Source: Pycnococcus provasolii (Eukaryota > Chlorophyta > Pseudoscourfieldiophyceae > Pseudoscourfieldiales). From it: DNA of 64,000 nucleotides. Of the stretch, positions 48,673 through 58,059 are shown one piece after another; position 1 is the stretch's first letter; each line of letters begins with the position of its first letter. The DNA lies in contig CP150565.1 in the NCBI GenBank assembly GCA_049487715.1, positions 62,001-126,000 of the forward strand, written 5' to 3'. The notes below the pieces were generated by a model that ran no database searches, was not told the origin of the DNA, and saw only the letters and a program-made list of their open reading frames with translations. A program made the translations under genes and the position numbers.

Positions 48673-49856
48673 ATGTCGACGCCCCTCACCCGCGCTTTGC
48701 TCACGTACACTTCAGGCTACTCCTCTGAAGGGTTACCCTTAAGTGGTGAAGAACTGGATTCAGAGAAAACGGCTTGACTCACAGGCAGTCTTCCCCGTCG
48801 TTATCTTCATCTTCCAGTTTTGTTCTTGCCACGTTCAAGTGCCTGAAAGCGTCGCCTCTCGCCGCAGCCGCTTTTTTCATACTGTACGCCTTTTCATCCG
48901 CCTTGGCGGCGTACGCCACGACACTGGCCGCACACAGCGCACACCTTGCAAACCTAAATACGCACTCTTCGCATACGCTATGCGCAACGCGAGCATCGCT
49001 GTTCTTCGTCATCGGCGCTGTCTGCATGGTCGTCGACTTCGCATCCATGCTAGTCTACCTCCAAGTTAGTACAGACATGCCGAGCCCGTGGGACAACGCC
49101 ACGCCTGTGCGTCGCGCCATCAACAAAAGCATCAGCCACGTCGTACCCATGACAGTCGCGGCGTACACGTTAGGTATCGTTCCCGTGATTATTTGGCTGC
49201 GCGACGGAGGACTTGCCGATTTTGCCGGCGCGGCGGTACTGCTCGTCCTAATCTACCTCGCGCACAACACGGTGAACGCCATTACGTTTCACTTCCAGCA
49301 AGTCTACCTAGAGGACATGGAGAGCGCATTCCTGTGCGCGTTAAAGGCGAACGAGCTCGACTACGACGCGGCCGTGAACGCGTACAGCGACGTGAATGCA
49401 AATCGCAAGAAATTCGGACGTTCTGTGTCGCGCGGCTTTTTCAGCTTCTTTCTCTGCTACTTGTTGATGCAGGCGGTGGTCCTCTACGACGCGGAGTTGA
49501 GACCGTGGGGAGGCTGGCCGTTCTTCCTGATTTTCGTCGCCAACACGTGCGTGACAATCATGGCGATGGAGCCGTTCATTGGGCTCAACGACTGGCCTGA
49601 CGAGGTTGCAAAGGACGTGATGGAGTGCCGCGAGCTTGGCTGGAACCCGACGGAGCGCTCCAACTTCTGGGCGCACCTGCGCGCGACTCGCGTCAGCATT
49701 TCCGTGTTCGACTTCGAGATGAGTCACACATTCCGCACAGCTCTTCCGTTTCTGTTCGTGGGTTGGTGGCTCTACATGACTGAGTTGCGTCAATTCCACG
49801 AATTCAAGGGGTTTGACTTCGACACGGCTTGCGGCACTGGCGGGCGCATCCTATAA
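48673..49856 (+). CDS. Multipass membrane protein, unknown function (inferred short intron near N-terminus)
   Basis: The long frame to 49856 has no ATG before about 49026, yet coding character begins well upstream (SSPSLSSSSSFVLATFKC, then a membrane helix). An ATG at 48673 opens a good short exon (MSTPLTRALLTYTSGYSS). Two introns ending at the acceptor CTTGACTCACAG (48782) would restore the frame: a 53-nt one from GTTACC or an 80-nt one from GTACAC. The protein would have about seven membrane helices, an ITFHFQQVYLEDMESAF loop and a helical cytosolic segment with NPTERSNFWAHLR. I recognise no family. Exon structure is inference; the helices are seen directly. Confidence 0.7.
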
Positions 49857-50204
49857 ACACTACCCGATATGGTAGACAAAGTTTTTTTATTTTTAAAAAA
49901 AAAAAAAAAGGTGCTTGTGCTGTAAGACAATTTTTTAACAAAAATAATCATGCGCGGGTCCCTCAAAACGAGTCAAAAAAGCACGTGGGGAAAGTGCGGG
50001 TCGTCCCGGGACGTTGTTTTTTTCCCATCCCTCGCTCCATCAGACCGTCGAGGATCCGTCCGTCCGTCCGGGGGAGGGGGGGGGGGCGGAGGAGATAGTT
50101 TTCTTTCTTAGTGGTATTTGGTAGCATCGTGTCATCCGCCTTAAAGTGCCTCGGCCTTAAAAAGTAAGTGCCAGTGGACGCCGCAGACACTCATACAACA
50201 TAGT
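49857..50204. other. Intergenic region between membrane protein and Cys-cluster gene
   Basis: About 350 bp; poly-A (49897-49909) and a G-run (about 50072-50089). No gene. Confidence 0.5.
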
Positions 50205-50930
50205 ATGCCGCCGCCTGAGCCTTTGTCAGCTCGCGAGCTCGTCGAACGTCTGCGTGCTGAGCAACAAGCGAAATACAATATAGTTGCAACTTCGACTTCG
50301 ACTTCGACTTCGACTTTAACAGGCCGGACTCATCCTGCAGAGCCAACCTCGGTTGTGGTTGGAGCACAACCTCCGTTGCACCAACCTCCGCCTCCACCTG
50401 CACCACCCACGGCCACGCACGATGAGACCATACCGGTCAGGCACGTGGCGACGCAACCGCCCGTCGTGCAGACGATGTCCGCATCTGACCAAGAACAACT
50501 TCGATCGATGATGAAGGGTATGGTGGGCCAATACAAGACAGGAGACGTGTCAATTATGCCGTGTATGTCGTTCTCAGTCGTATCCAAAATAAGCCTTGCG
50601 GATAGCTCAGGCGCTCTTCGCGAAGAAGGAACGACTGATGTGAAGTGTTGCTGCTGCTGCCACGTTATGAAAGTCTCACACGAAAGCACGACACAGTCGG
50701 ATGGACTCAAAATGAAGGGGACGGACAGTCGAGGCACAAGAATGGAGGGCACGCTTATGCACGCTGACATTCCGAATCGTCTCGCGACGTACAAGATTAA
50801 CGCCTTGGGACCTGGAGGTGGCAGCACGGACGTGAAAGCGACCGTGGACATGAAAAACAATACGCGTACGATCTGCTACGATACACCGCAAGGCAAGCAG
50901 ATGACGTTCGTGTACCGTAAGGTGCACTAA
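50205..50930 (+). CDS. Unknown protein with a five-cysteine cluster
   Basis: 241 residues. N-terminus: a short helix (SARELVERLRAEQQAKYN), a (TS)n tract encoded by CTTCGA repeats, and a Pro-rich segment (PPLHQPPPPPAPPTAT). The C-terminal half is probably a folded beta-rich domain (SIMPCMSFSVVSKISLA; GLKMKGTDSRGTRMEGTLMH; ATVDMKNNTRTICYDTPQGK). In it is KCCCCCHVMK, a run of five cysteines and a histidine. I know no family with this arrangement. It may bind metal or be lipidated. It is convergent with phosphoglucomutase, with about 140 bp between stops. Confidence 0.8.
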   Translation: MPPPEPLSARELVERLRAEQQAKYNIVATSTSTSTSTLTGRTHPAEPTSVVVGAQPPLHQPPPPPAPPTATHDETIPVRHVATQPPVVQTMSASDQEQLRSMMKGMVGQYKTGDVSIMPCMSFSVVSKISLADSSGALREEGTTDVKCCCCCHVMKVSHESTTQSDGLKMKGTDSRGTRMEGTLMHADIPNRLATYKINALGPGGGSTDVKATVDMKNNTRTICYDTPQGKQMTFVYRKVH

Positions 50931-51068
50931 CCTCGCCTCACGTGGACCGTAAGGGGAACACTATTGTCTTTGTAAAGTTTGTTGAAAAGTCAGACAGTAG
51001 TGGATACAGTAACACGTATTTGTCCTGCCAACCCTCCCAACACACACAAAGAGCAAGTCGAGCAAAAT

Positions 51069-52859
51069 TTAGGTGATCACCGTGGGCTTGTCACGTCCCG
51101 AGAATTCCTGGAGCTTGCTCGTCTCCAGAGCAACGTCAATGAGGCTCTTAAGAGCCACCTGTGCGTCCATCTCCAGCTTCGACGGGTCCGTCTCGTACTG
51201 CTCGATGTACATGCGAATCGTCGCGCCCGAACTTCCCGTTCCGCTCAGGCGGAAGATAAAACGGCTCGAGTCCGTGAACACGAAGCGGAGGCCCTGCTTG
51301 CTCGCCACCGAGCCGTCGACGGGGTCCGTGTACTCAAAGTCGTCGGCAAAGTCAAGCTCAAATTCGCCAAACTTGTCGCCCTTCTTCGCGCTCGCAATCA
51401 CCGAGCGGAGGTGGTCGACCATCGCATCCGCCTTCTCGCTCTCAACACCCTCGTAGTCGTACCGGCTGAAGAAGTTGCGTCCAAATTTCGCCCAGTGCTC
51501 CTTGGCGATATCCTCGACCGTCACGAGCTTCTCACCCGCCGCCTTGCCCTCGTTCTTCTTCGCGAGGATGCTCAGCCAGCTCAGCACCGCCCAGAGGCCG
51601 TCCTTCTCGCGAACGTGGTCCGACGACGTGCCGAAGCTCTCCTCGCCGCACACGGAGCATCGGCCGTCATCCATGAGGTTTCCGAAGAACTTCCATCCCG
51701 TGGGAACCTCGTAGAACTGCAGGCCCATCTTCTCCGCCACCTTGTCGAGTGCGCCACCCGTGGGCATCGAGCGCGCGACACCCTTCAGGCCATCCTTGAA
51801 GTACGGGATGCACTCCTGCGCGTTCGCGGCGATCATCGCCACGCTGTCGCTCGGGCTGATGAAGAAGCCCTTGCCGAGGATCATGTTGCGGTCGCCGTCG
51901 CCGTCAGACGCCGCGCCAAAGTCCGGCGCATCGTCGCCGCTGTACATGACGTCGACGAGCTCCTTGGCGTACGTCAGGTTAGGGTCGGGGTGGCCACCTC
52001 CAAAGTCCTCGAGCACGCCGCAGTTCATGACGCTCGACTCCGGCGCGCCGAGCAGCTCGCAGAAGATCTTCGGCGCGTAGGCACCCGTGACGGCGTGCAT
52101 GGCGTCGAACTTCATGCTGAAGTCCGGCCTGGAGATGAGCGACTTGAGCATGTCGAAGTCGAACACCTCCTGCAGCAGAGGCAGGTAGTCCGCGGTGGAC
52201 TCCACCACCTCGACGGTGAACCCGTCGAACTCCGTCGTTCCGACGACGGCGAGGTCGACGTCGGGGATGTCGGCAAACTTCAGCTCGGTGATGGTTTCGG
52301 TGTACTTGAAGATTTCGTCCGTGATGCGCTCGGGCGCGGGCTCGCCAGAGTTGTAGTTGAACTTGATTCCCCAGTCCTCGTCCGGTCCACCTGGGTTGTG
52401 GCTGGCTGACATGATGAGTCCTCCGTACATCTTCTGCTCACGGATGATGGCGGACGCCGCGGGCGTCGCGAGGATGGCGTTCTGGCCCACGACGACTTTC
52501 TTGACGCCGTTTCCGGCGGCAAGTTTGAGAATGATTTGCGACGCCTCCTTGTTGAAGTACCGTCCATCCCCTCCTAGGCAGATGGTCTGTCCTTCGATTT
52601 CACTGCCTAGCGAGCTGAAGAGCGACTGCACCCAGTTGGCGAGATAGTTTTCCGACGTGAATATTGCGGTTTTCTTGCGTAAACCGGACGTTCCTGTCTT
52701 CTGCCCTTCGATCGGCTTCGTGGGTGAAGGGGCGATTGTGATCGCTGACGCACGTGTAGTCACCGAGGAGTTAAAACGACCACCATTACGAGACGCATGA
52801 GCACGAGGAGCACCAGACACCTACGAAGAGGAGGAGCGAACAACACTGTGCGAGGACAT
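51069..52859 (-). CDS. PGM: Phosphoglucomutase, probably plastid; in-frame stop after the apparent ATG
   Basis: Interconverts glucose 1- and 6-phosphate for starch metabolism. The core of about 560 residues is complete: [10 protein letters not shown] at the N-terminus, the phosphoserine loop MSASHNPGG, the metal loop SDGDGDRNM, sugar-binding [16 protein letters not shown] and the phosphate site [15 protein letters not shown]. Upstream, the only good ATG is at 52859 ([11 protein letters not shown]), but a TAG at 52821-52823 interrupts it before [16 protein letters not shown]. The frame from 52820 has no other ATG before the catalytic region. Options are a very small intron (for example 24 nt, GTTGTT...TCGTAG), a non-ATG start at the GTG at 52820, or an assembly error. 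The Ser/Arg-rich leader suggests plastid import. Confidence 0.88.
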
Positions 52860-53657
52860 GTTTCACTGATGTGATTCCTGCTCCTAGGAGGTGACGTGAA
52901 CTAAAATGACGGAAGATCGCATCACTACCCCGGGCCGGGGATATTCCTACGATATTCTTCCTTGTGGCGGGGCCGGACTCTGAAATCGGAATCACAAATT
53001 GCCGACTCAGTTTTATTCTCCGCCGATCAATAAAGCCCCATCCAGAACGAAAGGCAACGAGCGGCTCACCCGGACAGCCGGAGGGATGATCATGGCCCCC
53101 ATCCCATCCCATCCCTCCCCCCCTCCCCTGGCACCTCCCTGTGGGTGGAACTGTGCACTCGGCACTGCTTTTCGTTTCGTACTTCTAAAAAGTTTACTTG
53201 GGATCCACCGCGGCCTCATTATTCTGTTCACAGACAGCTTCTTCGTGGTTGGCCTTCGCGGCCTCCTTCGCGGCCTCATCTTTCGCGGCCTCATCTTTCG
53301 CGGTGGCCTTCGCGGTGGGCTTCGCGGTTTGCCTTTTTTGTGTTTGACGTGGATGCTGGTGGTCGACCTCCTTGTTGTTGGCCTTTTTTGTTGGCCTTGT
53401 TGACCACGCTGCCGACCATACGGACCAGGCAAGTCCGTAAGAACTATAATAGCAACAACTCTCGACTCTGCCAAGGGACTCTTCTGGCTTCTGCCGTGCC
53501 AGACTGCCACCTTCTTCGGCCAGGTGTTTGTGTTTGTAGTCTTGACCACCTTTCTGATCGGCATGACACAACCATTGGTGGGTGGATCGTGCAATACACC
53601 CGCAAGCTTGCCGTAATAAAGGTTTACCTTGCCGTAAGGGTTAAGTTACCCTAGTCT
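52860..53657. other. Region between PGM and the thioredoxin-fold gene
   Basis: About 800 bp. It contains a TTCGCGGCCTCATC-type minisatellite (53240-53335). On the minus strand this could encode a Lys/Ala-rich stretch (KDEAAKDEAAKEAAKA) within an open frame at 53194-53571, which has only a TTG start. I do not annotate it as a gene (see findings). Confidence 0.45.
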
Positions 53658-54551
53658 ATGTGCATACGCGTGGCGCCTCCTCCCTTGCCGAATCTTGTGT
53701 TTGGCCCGTCCCCATCTCCTGGTGTCGCGCTGTTGTTCATGATGGGGGTGACGACGACGACGATGATGGCGCTGAAAACACGGCGTAATAAGAAGAATCC
53801 GGCTCGCCTTTGTGTCTCCTGCTTGCTCGCACTCCTTGCATCGCCACTTCTCACCGTTTTTTTGGTGAACGCCGAGACCATCAAGGCGTCCACGCTCGAC
53901 TTGAGCAGCGCGAAACCAACAACTACGGCGACAGATGCGGCTCGTGATCCGCCGTCGGCGACGGCGCCTGCCAAAGAGCACAAAGACGCACAGACAACGC
54001 CACCTCAGGCGCAGCAACCAGCCAGTCGAAGCGAAGAAGCGTCGTCGTCGTCGTCGTCATTGTCGTCGGAAACACCAAACACGCCGCCAGAAGAAGAACC
54101 GACGGGCCTGGAAGGGATGTCTGCAACCTTGGAAGTCACCGCGGACGACTTTGACGCGAACAAGTGTCCCGTGTACGACGGACCGGGTGACTTTGTCATA
54201 CTGGCCTTCTACGCGAGGTGGTGCGACAACAGCCGACGCTTCATGAAGACGTACGACGCCATGGCCAGACTGTTCGAGCGCGAGGGAGGGAACTACACGC
54301 TTGCTAAGATGGACGCGGAGGATAACAGCAACCTGCCACTCACGAGGCACTACAAGGTGCGAGGATATCCGAGTCTGTTTTACTTCCACAAGAAGGAGGA
54401 GAAGCCGTACACGCGCACGGACCACACGGAAATCAAAAAGCTCTTCGACGCGGGCAAGGTGCAGCCTGCTTTGTTCGTGAAGTGGATCAAGAAGATCACG
54501 GACGACGTGTTCGCCGAGGCGGGTGTCGGACAGCCGCACGACGAGTTTTGA
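53658..54551 (+). CDS. Thioredoxin-fold ER protein, non-canonical active site (PDI-like)
   Basis: 297 residues from the ATG at 53658; starting at 53766 instead would give a cleaner signal peptide (KTRRNKKNPARLCVSCLLALLASPLLTVFLVNA). A Ser/Thr/Ala-rich linker precedes one thioredoxin domain: VILAFYARWCDNSRRFMKTYDAM, TLAKMDAEDNSNLPLTRHYKV, RGYPSLFYFHKKEEKPYT. The active site is W-C-D-N-S; the second cysteine is missing, so it cannot form the usual disulfide. The protein ends in HDEF, a KDEL-like ER-retrieval signal. Likely a chaperone or a redox-inactive PDI relative. Confidence 0.87.
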   Translation: MCIRVAPPPLPNLVFGPSPSPGVALLFMMGVTTTTMMALKTRRNKKNPARLCVSCLLALLASPLLTVFLVNAETIKASTLDLSSAKPTTTATDAARDPPSATAPAKEHKDAQTTPPQAQQPASRSEEASSSSSSLSSETPNTPPEEEPTGLEGMSATLEVTADDFDANKCPVYDGPGDFVILAFYARWCDNSRRFMKTYDAMARLFEREGGNYTLAKMDAEDNSNLPLTRHYKVRGYPSLFYFHKKEEKPYTRTDHTEIKKLFDAGKVQPALFVKWIKKITDDVFAEAGVGQPHDEF

Positions 54552-54716
54552 AAATTTAAACTACTTGAACAGTTCGTTCTCTGCATGTAAAGCTATTATA
54601 CTTACCATAATATTACACATAAAGCTGGGCCAACGCGTCGGACATTTTTGCAGTGCGCCATTTCTTCGTTTTTTCCAACCCCGACGAGGATTTTCACTTC
54701 GGGAATAAGAATTAAG

Positions 54717-55295
54717 ATGTCCTTGGTGTCTCAGCCCTTCTTGAGGTGGTCGTCTTCGTCGTCGCGCGACTTCTTGGTGCGCCGCGGTTGGCTTCCGTTG
54801 GCATCCGGCGTGCGCTTCTTTGGTGCGACTTCTTCAGGTGGTGGCAGCGCAGGTGAGGACTGGAAGGCGGCAGGCCTGGGAGCAAGATGGGCGGAGCCAA
54901 CGACGACCATGAGCGACATCGTTTTCGTGCAAACTGGCTTTGGTTGCGATCAGCACGGCACGTCGGGCGCAAATAAGGCGGTGGCGCGCGCGTGCAGAGA
55001 CGCAATCATGTTCAACGCGTTGCCATACATGGAGAATATCATGCGCGACAACGGCTTAGCTGGACGTGAGGATATGCTGATTAACGTGCGTGTCGGAGTT
55101 CCTTCGGACTTGGTCAACTCCGTTGATGTGGAGGCGGTGCGCTCGAGCTTCCCTTACGGGCAGATGCTTCCCGTCGAGGTTGTGTCCGGCGGACTTGATT
55201 TTGCAAGTGGTCGCGTCGTTACGGCGCTCGGTGACACGCACGACAGAGCTGTTGTCGCCTGTGTGGCGGTGACAGTTGGCATTCCTGCGAAATAA
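54717..55295 (+). CDS. Lin0512-family protein, probably organelle-targeted
   Basis: 192 residues from the ATG at 54717. The N-terminal 60 residues are Ser/Arg/Gly-rich (SSSSSRDFLVRRGWLPLA), a targeting leader. The rest reads IVFVQTGFGCDQHGTSGANKAVARACRDAI, then VRVGVPSDLVNSVDVEAVRSSFPYG, PVEVVSGGLDFASG and AVVACVAVTVG, as in the small bacterial Lin0512 family, whose function is unknown. This is a eukaryotic member that may derive from a bacterial or plastid gene. It is convergent with the RING gene. Confidence 0.82.
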   Translation: MSLVSQPFLRWSSSSSRDFLVRRGWLPLASGVRFFGATSSGGGSAGEDWKAAGLGARWAEPTTTMSDIVFVQTGFGCDQHGTSGANKAVARACRDAIMFNALPYMENIMRDNGLAGREDMLINVRVGVPSDLVNSVDVEAVRSSFPYGQMLPVEVVSGGLDFASGRVVTALGDTHDRAVVACVAVTVGIPAK

Positions 55296-55337
55296 CAGAT
55301 ATATATGTACTAGTCTACATTGTCATCACGAGCACTC

Positions 55338-56087
55338 TCATGCGATTGTACAAAACCACTCCACCTCCCCACGTTCCTCCTCCTGCCTTCTTCTCTCACG
55401 CTCCGCCCTCACGTCTGCGAGCCATCTTTCCCTGCGTCCCCACGACTCAGGCGTATCTTCCGGCGGAATGCGTTCGACGTCGTCTGCCCATACCGTCCAC
55501 GTCGTGTACGTTTGGCACTCGCCGTGACACGCCCACGTGACTGTTGAAGCGGACGTCGGTGTTTCCATGTACCTCCACATGGGGTGAGGTATGACTTGTA
55601 TGCGTTCGCATTGCGTGCATGCGTACCTGAGTCGATTGTTGACGCCTAGGTCACACGCGTCGCAGATTCCTCCCCTCACAATGATGCGCGGCGTCTGCAT
55701 GCACATTGCGCACCGTCCGTGTGGCACGGCTTTCTCAAGGCGCGTTTGTAACTGCGCTGTTTGTGCACCTTCCTCACCTTCGGATGAGGACCCTGAGGCG
55801 AATTGCACGTACGAACGACAGAGGGGACACCGTCCTATATGGGTTCCCGTCATGTTGATGATGGTGCGCATGCAAGGCAGGCAGACGGCGTCAGACGCGC
55901 GAGGGCGGAAGCAGCACGGCAGGTGAGCTTTTCGAGGCAGTGAGCCTAATGCGGAGTCATTGTCATTGTCATTGTCATTGTCATTGTCGTCGTCGGAGAG
56001 GTCGGAGAGGCACACCGCGCATGTTACGACTCCACCACCACCACTATTATCTGCTTCATTGTTATCGGCGGAGGGGTCGGTGGCCAT
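55338..56087 (-). CDS. RING-type zinc-binding protein
   Basis: 249 residues from the ATG at 56087. A RING-like cluster starts VTCAVCLSDL, is interrupted by an (ND)n tract encoded by a TCATTG/GACAAT microsatellite, and continues CCFRPRASDAVCLPCMRTI then RCPLCRSYVQF. A second Cys-rich zone follows (RCAMCMQTPRIIVRGGICDACDLG, RYACTQCERIQ, ACHGECQ). It may be an E3 ubiquitin ligase; no E2-binding site is certain. The (ND)n insertion between RING cysteines is unusual. Confidence 0.8.
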   Translation of the reverse strand: MATDPSADNNEADNSGGGGVVTCAVCLSDLSDDDNDNDNDNDNDSALGSLPRKAHLPCCFRPRASDAVCLPCMRTIINMTGTHIGRCPLCRSYVQFASGSSSEGEEGAQTAQLQTRLEKAVPHGRCAMCMQTPRIIVRGGICDACDLGVNNRLRYACTQCERIQVIPHPMWRYMETPTSASTVTWACHGECQTYTTWTVWADDVERIPPEDTPESWGRRERWLADVRAERERRRQEEERGEVEWFCTIA

Positions 56088-56179
56088 CAAACGTTTGGTT
56101 ACACAACACAGGGGAGAAGGGACCAACACGCACACGTGAAAAACAACATACAAAACCAGGCCCTCCGAGGGAGGGAATA

Positions 56180-56246
56180 GCCCTAACCCGTAACCCTAGC
56201 CGTAACCCTAACCCTAATCGAAACCCTAACCGTAACCCTAACCGAA
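56180..56246 (-). repeat. Degenerate telomere-like array upstream of RING gene
   Basis: CCCTAACCCGTAACCCTAGCC and similar units with CGTAA and CGAAA variants, about 95 bp from the RING start at 56087. Confidence 0.8.
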
Positions 56247-56619
56247 TGGTCCCCCCCCCCCTCCACTGCCTGGGCCCATTGGATCGTCGCCGGCCCCACG
56301 TGGTCCTGCCCCACACTCCTGCCCCCCTCCTTTGGATGTTCGCCGACCTAATAACCATAGGGCTGGAGGGGGAGCCGACGTCGGGGAACCCCAAAAAGGC
56401 CAATAAATATCGGAAATTTCTAACCTGAACAGGGGTGGTACTTTTTTTGTCTCCCCCCTATGAGCGACGGGGCGCCCACTGGAATGTGTGTTCATGCACC
56501 CTATGTACCCGATGATTGAGTGGTTCTCTTTCACATCAGATCTTTTTTCGGAACACCGTCGTTATACAAGTCCCTTGGAGCCCTCGTGATACGGTGGGTG
56601 ATCGCCCTCATACCACTGT

Positions 56620-56875
56620 GCTATTGCCATCACCACTGTCACCACTGTGCCATTCATTGCGCCATTCATTGCCACTGTGCTTTTGCCACTGTGCTTTTGC
56701 CATTGCCATCACTGTGCTCTTGCCATTGCCACTGTGCAATTCAACGCCATCGCCACTGTGCCATTGCCACTGTCACTGCTGTGCTATTGCCATTGCCACT
56801 GTGCTATTGCCATTGCCACTGTGCAATCGCCATCGCCACTGTGCCATCACTGTGCCCTCACCCTCATTGCCATCA
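56620..56875. repeat. Minisatellite of CATTGCCACTGTGC-type units
   Basis: Roughly a dozen imperfect units such as ATTGCCATTGCCACTGTGCT. All three forward frames stay open over it for this reason alone. Confidence 0.8.
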
Positions 56876-57515
56876 CGCTATTATTCACGGGTTGGATCCC
56901 ACTCTCATCGCCATCACGGGTGCCACCCCTCCACCACCTGGTACCAACTCAGACTGTCAGAGTTGAGAGGTGAGAGTTGAGACGCCACCACCTTTCTTGC
57001 TCCCGAACTGCCTGCTCGTTTGGGTTGCCCACCAGGAAGGAGTTGCCCTTCATCTCCCCATCAGTCACGTGCCTCGCAAGCTCGCAACATCAATCAGGTG
57101 CTACTCTATTCTCAGGAGCATTGTGGGCAACCCTCTTTCTGTCATCTTTCGCAACATCCATCCATCCGCCCGTGAAGGCGTGAAGCAGGCCTACCTCAAA
57201 GTATAAGCGGGAAGAAGCAGGCCTAGTCTCTCCTCTCCTCTCCTCTCGCTCGCAAAGCATTGCTTCCGAGCTCGTCCTGGCAACTGGCAAGCCTGCTTTG
57301 TGCGTGTACACACACCAACCTGCACAGCCGAGCCCTTTCCTTTCCTTCGTCTCCCTCTCCCAGGCTCCATCAATCAACTCGTCCATCAGCCAACCTCGCT
57401 CGCTCGCTCACTCGTCATTTCCAGCAGTCTTGTCTACTACCTTTAATAAGGGACCTGCCGCACGCTATCCCTTGAACATTCCCTGCTGACAAAAAGTTTC
57501 TTGTTATTTGTCCTC

Positions 57516-57920
57516 ATGGGCGACCTCACGAACGACAATGCAGCAGCTTACTACTTCAACATGAATGTCTCTGCGGACGCTGCTTCTAGGGCATCTGTGC
57601 AATATCAGCAGCAGCACCACCATCACCAACAGCAGCAGCAGCAGCACGCCATGCCTCACAACAACGTGAATATGCTTTCGCCTCATCATCAACAACATCA
57701 ACTTCAACATTCTCATGGCAATCATGTTGGGATGCCGTACACAGCACCCATGTCACCCATCATGGGGTCACCTCTCGGCACACCCATGTCACCCTTTCAG
57801 CACCTCCCACTTCATGTCGCCGCCTCGTCCAACGAGGCAAACAAGTCAGCAGCGCATGAACATCGCAGAAAACGCACTGATGTGGTCGCACACGGGACCG
57901 CCACGTACGTACAACACTAA
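57516..57920 (+). CDS. Low-complexity His/Gln/Met-rich protein, possibly first exon
   Basis: 134 residues from the ATG at 57516. It has a Gln/His tract (QYQQQHHHHQQQQQQHAM), a Pro/Met/Ser stretch (PMSPIMGSPLGTPMSPFQHL) and a basic end (AHEHRRKRTDVV). It stops just after a GTACGTACAAC donor-like sequence, and the following gap contains CTAACTAACTAATACC (branch-like) and an ACAACAG acceptor before the next ORF. The obvious splice does not keep the frame of that ORF, so the link is unproven. Function unknown; probably a disordered regulatory protein. Confidence 0.55.
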   Translation: MGDLTNDNAAAYYFNMNVSADAASRASVQYQQQHHHHQQQQQQHAMPHNNVNMLSPHHQQHQLQHSHGNHVGMPYTAPMSPIMGSPLGTPMSPFQHLPLHVAASSNEANKSAAHEHRRKRTDVVAHGTATYVQH

Positions 57921-58059
57921 AGCAAAACCATGAACAACAACAACAACAACAAACAAACTAACTAACTAATACCACCAATACACTCTATCAATTGCAATGC
58001 AACTGCCACATACTGTACTCAATAAATAACATACAACAGCCTCTCCCCATACGCTCGAC

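Larger units (their letters stand above)
56088..57515. other. Gene-poor region with minisatellite and telomere-like repeats
   Basis: About 1.4 kb. It holds telomere-like CCGTAACCCTAACC units (56180-56246), a minisatellite of GCCATTGCCACTGTGC units (about 56620-56875) and CTCTCC repeats near 57230. ORFs here are repeat-driven (His/Cys/Leu-rich) and not genes. Confidence 0.6.

Noticed and set aside
50979-52409. Plus-strand ORF of 476 codons opposite phosphoglucomutase
   Set aside because: Val/Leu/Arg-rich shadow of a well-supported enzyme on the minus strand.
52821-52823. Stop codon recoding (TAG read as amino acid) as the organism's rule
   Set aside because: Other genes in the window end at TAG normally (for example DGAT1), so general reassignment is not supported.
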